From: CAYZRJ01 sp964480825
GTDB taxonomy: Bacteria; Patescibacteriota; WWE3; UBA101185; UBA10185
DNA length: 5,587 bases
NCBI GenBank assembly: GCA_964480825.1
Contig: CAYZRJ010000040.1
Coordinates: 1 to 5,587, forward strand
Reading direction: 5' to 3'
The translations under genes and the position numbers were made by a program. This document shows, one piece after another, positions 3,937-5,587 of the stretch (position 1 is its first letter; every line of letters begins with the position of its first letter). The notes below the pieces were generated by a model. It was given only the letters and a program-made list of their open reading frames with translations. It searched no databases and was not told where the DNA came from.

Positions 3937-5587
3937 TTATAAATTTAACAATTGATATAATTCTTTTTGTTTAAACCCGAATTTACCGTAATACTTTCTT
4001 GTGCCTATTGATGAAATAACTGCCAGTTTTTTCGTGTTCTTTGATTTGGCTATTTCGATGGCTCGTTTTATTAACAATGTACCAAGTCCGCTGTGCTGAG
4101 CCACACCATCCTTAGTATCTCCGTACTGTAAACTATTTCCATATATGTGAACTTCTCTAATTATTGCAGAATTGATCAGCTCTTTAATAAAGGCTTTAGA
4201 TTTAGGAAACGAAAGTCTTAAAAAACCGGCTATTTTATTTGAAGCGGTTACAAACTGTAAAAAATGTTCATCGGATGATTCGGTTTGATAAAATATATCT
4301 TTAATTTCAAGGTCTTCCGGCCTTACCGGCTCATCTTTAACTTCCCGGCTTCTTATTTCTTCCAAATTGATATTTTGTTCTTTTAAATATTCTTCGACGT
4401 TTTGTCTAAAATTTGTAATTTTGTTGCCGTCTACGATTTCTTGGGAGGGAATATCCCGAATCATTCTTGTTACGCGGCAGTAACCGGGAACTTTTATCAT
4501 ACACTCGGACAGCACGTGTAATAAATCTTTTTTAGAATGTGTTTTCCACTGTTTTGATTTGTAATAAGTCATAAGTTCAGTACCTTCAATTAGAGAGCAT
4601 GGATATATTTTTAGTTCATCCGGTCTATATCTTTTGTCTTCAAAAAGTTTTGCAAAGTCTTTTATGTCTTCGCTCGGAGTTGATCCGTAAAGATTTGGCA
4701 TGTAATGTGCGTGAATTTTAAAACCGGCTTGTCTAAGTAATCGAAATGCTTTTGCTGTTTGCGCCACACTGTGCCCCCGCTTGTTCATTTTTAAAATTTT
4801 ATCGTTTAATGACTGAACGCCGATTTGAACTTTTGTTGCGCCTAACCTGCGAATTCTCGTTACTTCTTTTTGAGTAATTTCGTCGGGGCGGGTTTCGATA
4901 ACCAATCCCACGCATCTTGTTTGAGCATTTATATTTTTAGTGTGAGCTTCAAAAAGCTGTTTCCAAACTGCGCTTTCTCTTGTTTTTTGGATCAGTGAAA
5001 CAGAAAGGTTGTAGTTAATCACATTGTCTTTGTTTTTTACGGCGTTAGTCTGAATTGACTCTATTGGCTTGAATACAACCGCAGGTTTGTGACCGCCAAC
5101 AAACTCGTTCATAGCATCAAAACAACGTTTTATAAACCAAATTTGATACTTCTCGGGATACGCTGTCCATGTTCCTCCCAATACAATTAACTCAATTTTA
5201 TCCGTAGGGTGCCCGATTTTTTCTATCGCCAACAGACGGTTGAATGTTTGTTTGTAAGGGTCAAAATGGTTTGATTCAGCACGCTGGGCTCCCGGTTCGC
5301 TGGAAATATAACTTTTTGGCATTCGTACATCGTTGGGGCAAAATATACACTTTCCGGGACAGGCGAAAGGTTTAGTTAAAACGGTAACGGTAGTAACACC
5401 CGATAAAGTACGGATCTTTTTCATTGTTATGTTATTTAAAAAGTTTTTCCGTTGTGTTGCTGTTAATTTTATTTCGCCGTTTTTTTCTAAATCATTAAAC
5501 GCCTGCAATATTTTACCCTTTGATACGGTAACTAAAATTTTACTTATTTGTCTAGCTTTCAGGTTAGGACTTTTTGCCAGCTCGTAT
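3937..5587 (-). CDS. elp3: Elp3-type tRNA U34 carboxymethylation enzyme, radical SAM/GNAT (5' end outside window)
   Basis: Elp3 uses S-adenosylmethionine and acetyl-CoA to make 5-carboxymethyluridine-type modifications at wobble U34 of tRNA. The visible frame has 549 residues; residue 1 is encoded at 5586-5584. An N-terminal tRNA-binding-like region (NLKARQISK, KGKILQAFNDLEKNGEI) leads to IRTLSGVTTVTVLTKP. The [4Fe-4S] motif follows with C76, C80 and C83 (CxxxCxxC). The radical SAM barrel includes GGTWTAYPEKYQIWF, LVIETRPDEIT, KVQIGVQSLND, AHYMPNLYGSTP and DELKIYPC. The C-terminal GNAT domain carries the acetyl-CoA loop QHSGLG at 497-502 and ends VISSIGTRKYYGKFGF. A TTG at 5508 could be taken as the start, but the frame continues upstream for 26 more codons without a stop and with Elp3-like sequence. 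The true start is therefore beyond the right edge. No Elongator partner gene is visible here. Confidence 0.96.
   Translation of the reverse strand, partial: YELAKSPNLKARQISKILVTVSKGKILQAFNDLEKNGEIKLTATQRKNFLNNITMKKIRTLSGVTTVTVLTKPFACPGKCIFCPNDVRMPKSYISSEPGAQRAESNHFDPYKQTFNRLLAIEKIGHPTDKIELIVLGGTWTAYPEKYQIWFIKRCFDAMNEFVGGHKPAVVFKPIESIQTNAVKNKDNVINYNLSVSLIQKTRESAVWKQLFEAHTKNINAQTRCVGLVIETRPDEITQKEVTRIRRLGATKVQIGVQSLNDKILKMNKRGHSVAQTAKAFRLLRQAGFKIHAHYMPNLYGSTPSEDIKDFAKLFEDKRYRPDELKIYPCSLIEGTELMTYYKSKQWKTHSKKDLLHVLSECMIKVPGYCRVTRMIRDIPSQEIVDGNKITNFRQNVEEYLKEQNINLEEIRSREVKDEPVRPEDLEIKDIFYQTESSDEHFLQFVTASNKIAGFLRLSFPKSKAFIKELINSAIIREVHIYGNSLQYGDTKDGVAQHSGLGTLLIKRAIEIAKSKNTKKLAVISSIGTRKYYGKFGFKQKELYQLLNL

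Noticed and set aside
3934..3942. TGA recoded as glycine, as in Gracilibacteria/SR1
   Set aside because: Reading through TGA adds only two codons before TAA, so this stop is not decisive; however no in-frame TGA occurs in any of the long genes, so recoding has no support.
3940..3975. T-rich stretch after the holin-IV gene as an intrinsic terminator
   Set aside because: The T-run near 3961-3970 is not preceded by a GC-containing stem; the only pairing is a weak AATT/AATT.

Overview
The window looks like part of a small, compact bacterial genome, most likely from the Candidate Phyla Radiation (Patescibacteria, possibly near Microgenomates/Katanobacteria). This placement is inferred from gene style. 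It rests on a free-standing Elp3-type radical SAM/GNAT enzyme, a soluble PAS-PAS histidine kinase whose SHELRTP region reads like those of CPR kinases, a Cys-rich exported protein of a type I associate with CPR genomes, moderately AT-rich DNA and almost no intergenic space. No in-frame TGA occurs inside the long genes, so there is no sign of UGA recoding.

Layout, left to right. 1-747 (minus) is the N-terminal 249 codons of methionyl-tRNA synthetase (metG), cut by the left edge. 748-865 is a 118-bp spacer rich in small inverted repeats and three GAGTAC copies; its GC content is clearly higher than that of the neighbouring gene. 866-1231 (minus) is a single-domain response regulator, and 1283-2881 (minus) is its probable partner, a cytoplasmic PAS-PAS-HisKA-HATPase kinase. 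Diverging from the kinase across about 46 bp is a plus-strand pair: a signal-anchored exported Cys-rich protein (2928-3605) and an overlapping four-helix membrane protein of the phage-holin superfamily IV / YvlD type (3598-3936). Converging on that pair with no gap is elp3 (3937 to beyond 5587, minus), whose start lies outside the window.

How the parts may work together. metG and elp3 both serve translation: one charges tRNA-Met, the other modifies wobble U34. The kinase and regulator form a phosphorelay with no visible DNA-binding output. The divergent envelope genes share its upstream DNA and could be under common control, but nothing in the sequence proves this.

The main pattern beyond the genes is at the starts. 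All four starts whose upstream DNA is visible and not inside another gene have a -10-like hexamer only 7-9 nt before the ATG and no Shine-Dalgarno sequence. This suggests leaderless or near-leaderless mRNAs. The second is the hairpin/GAGTAC array before metG. I found no CRISPR array, mobile element, tRNA or rRNA, and no convincing intrinsic terminator.
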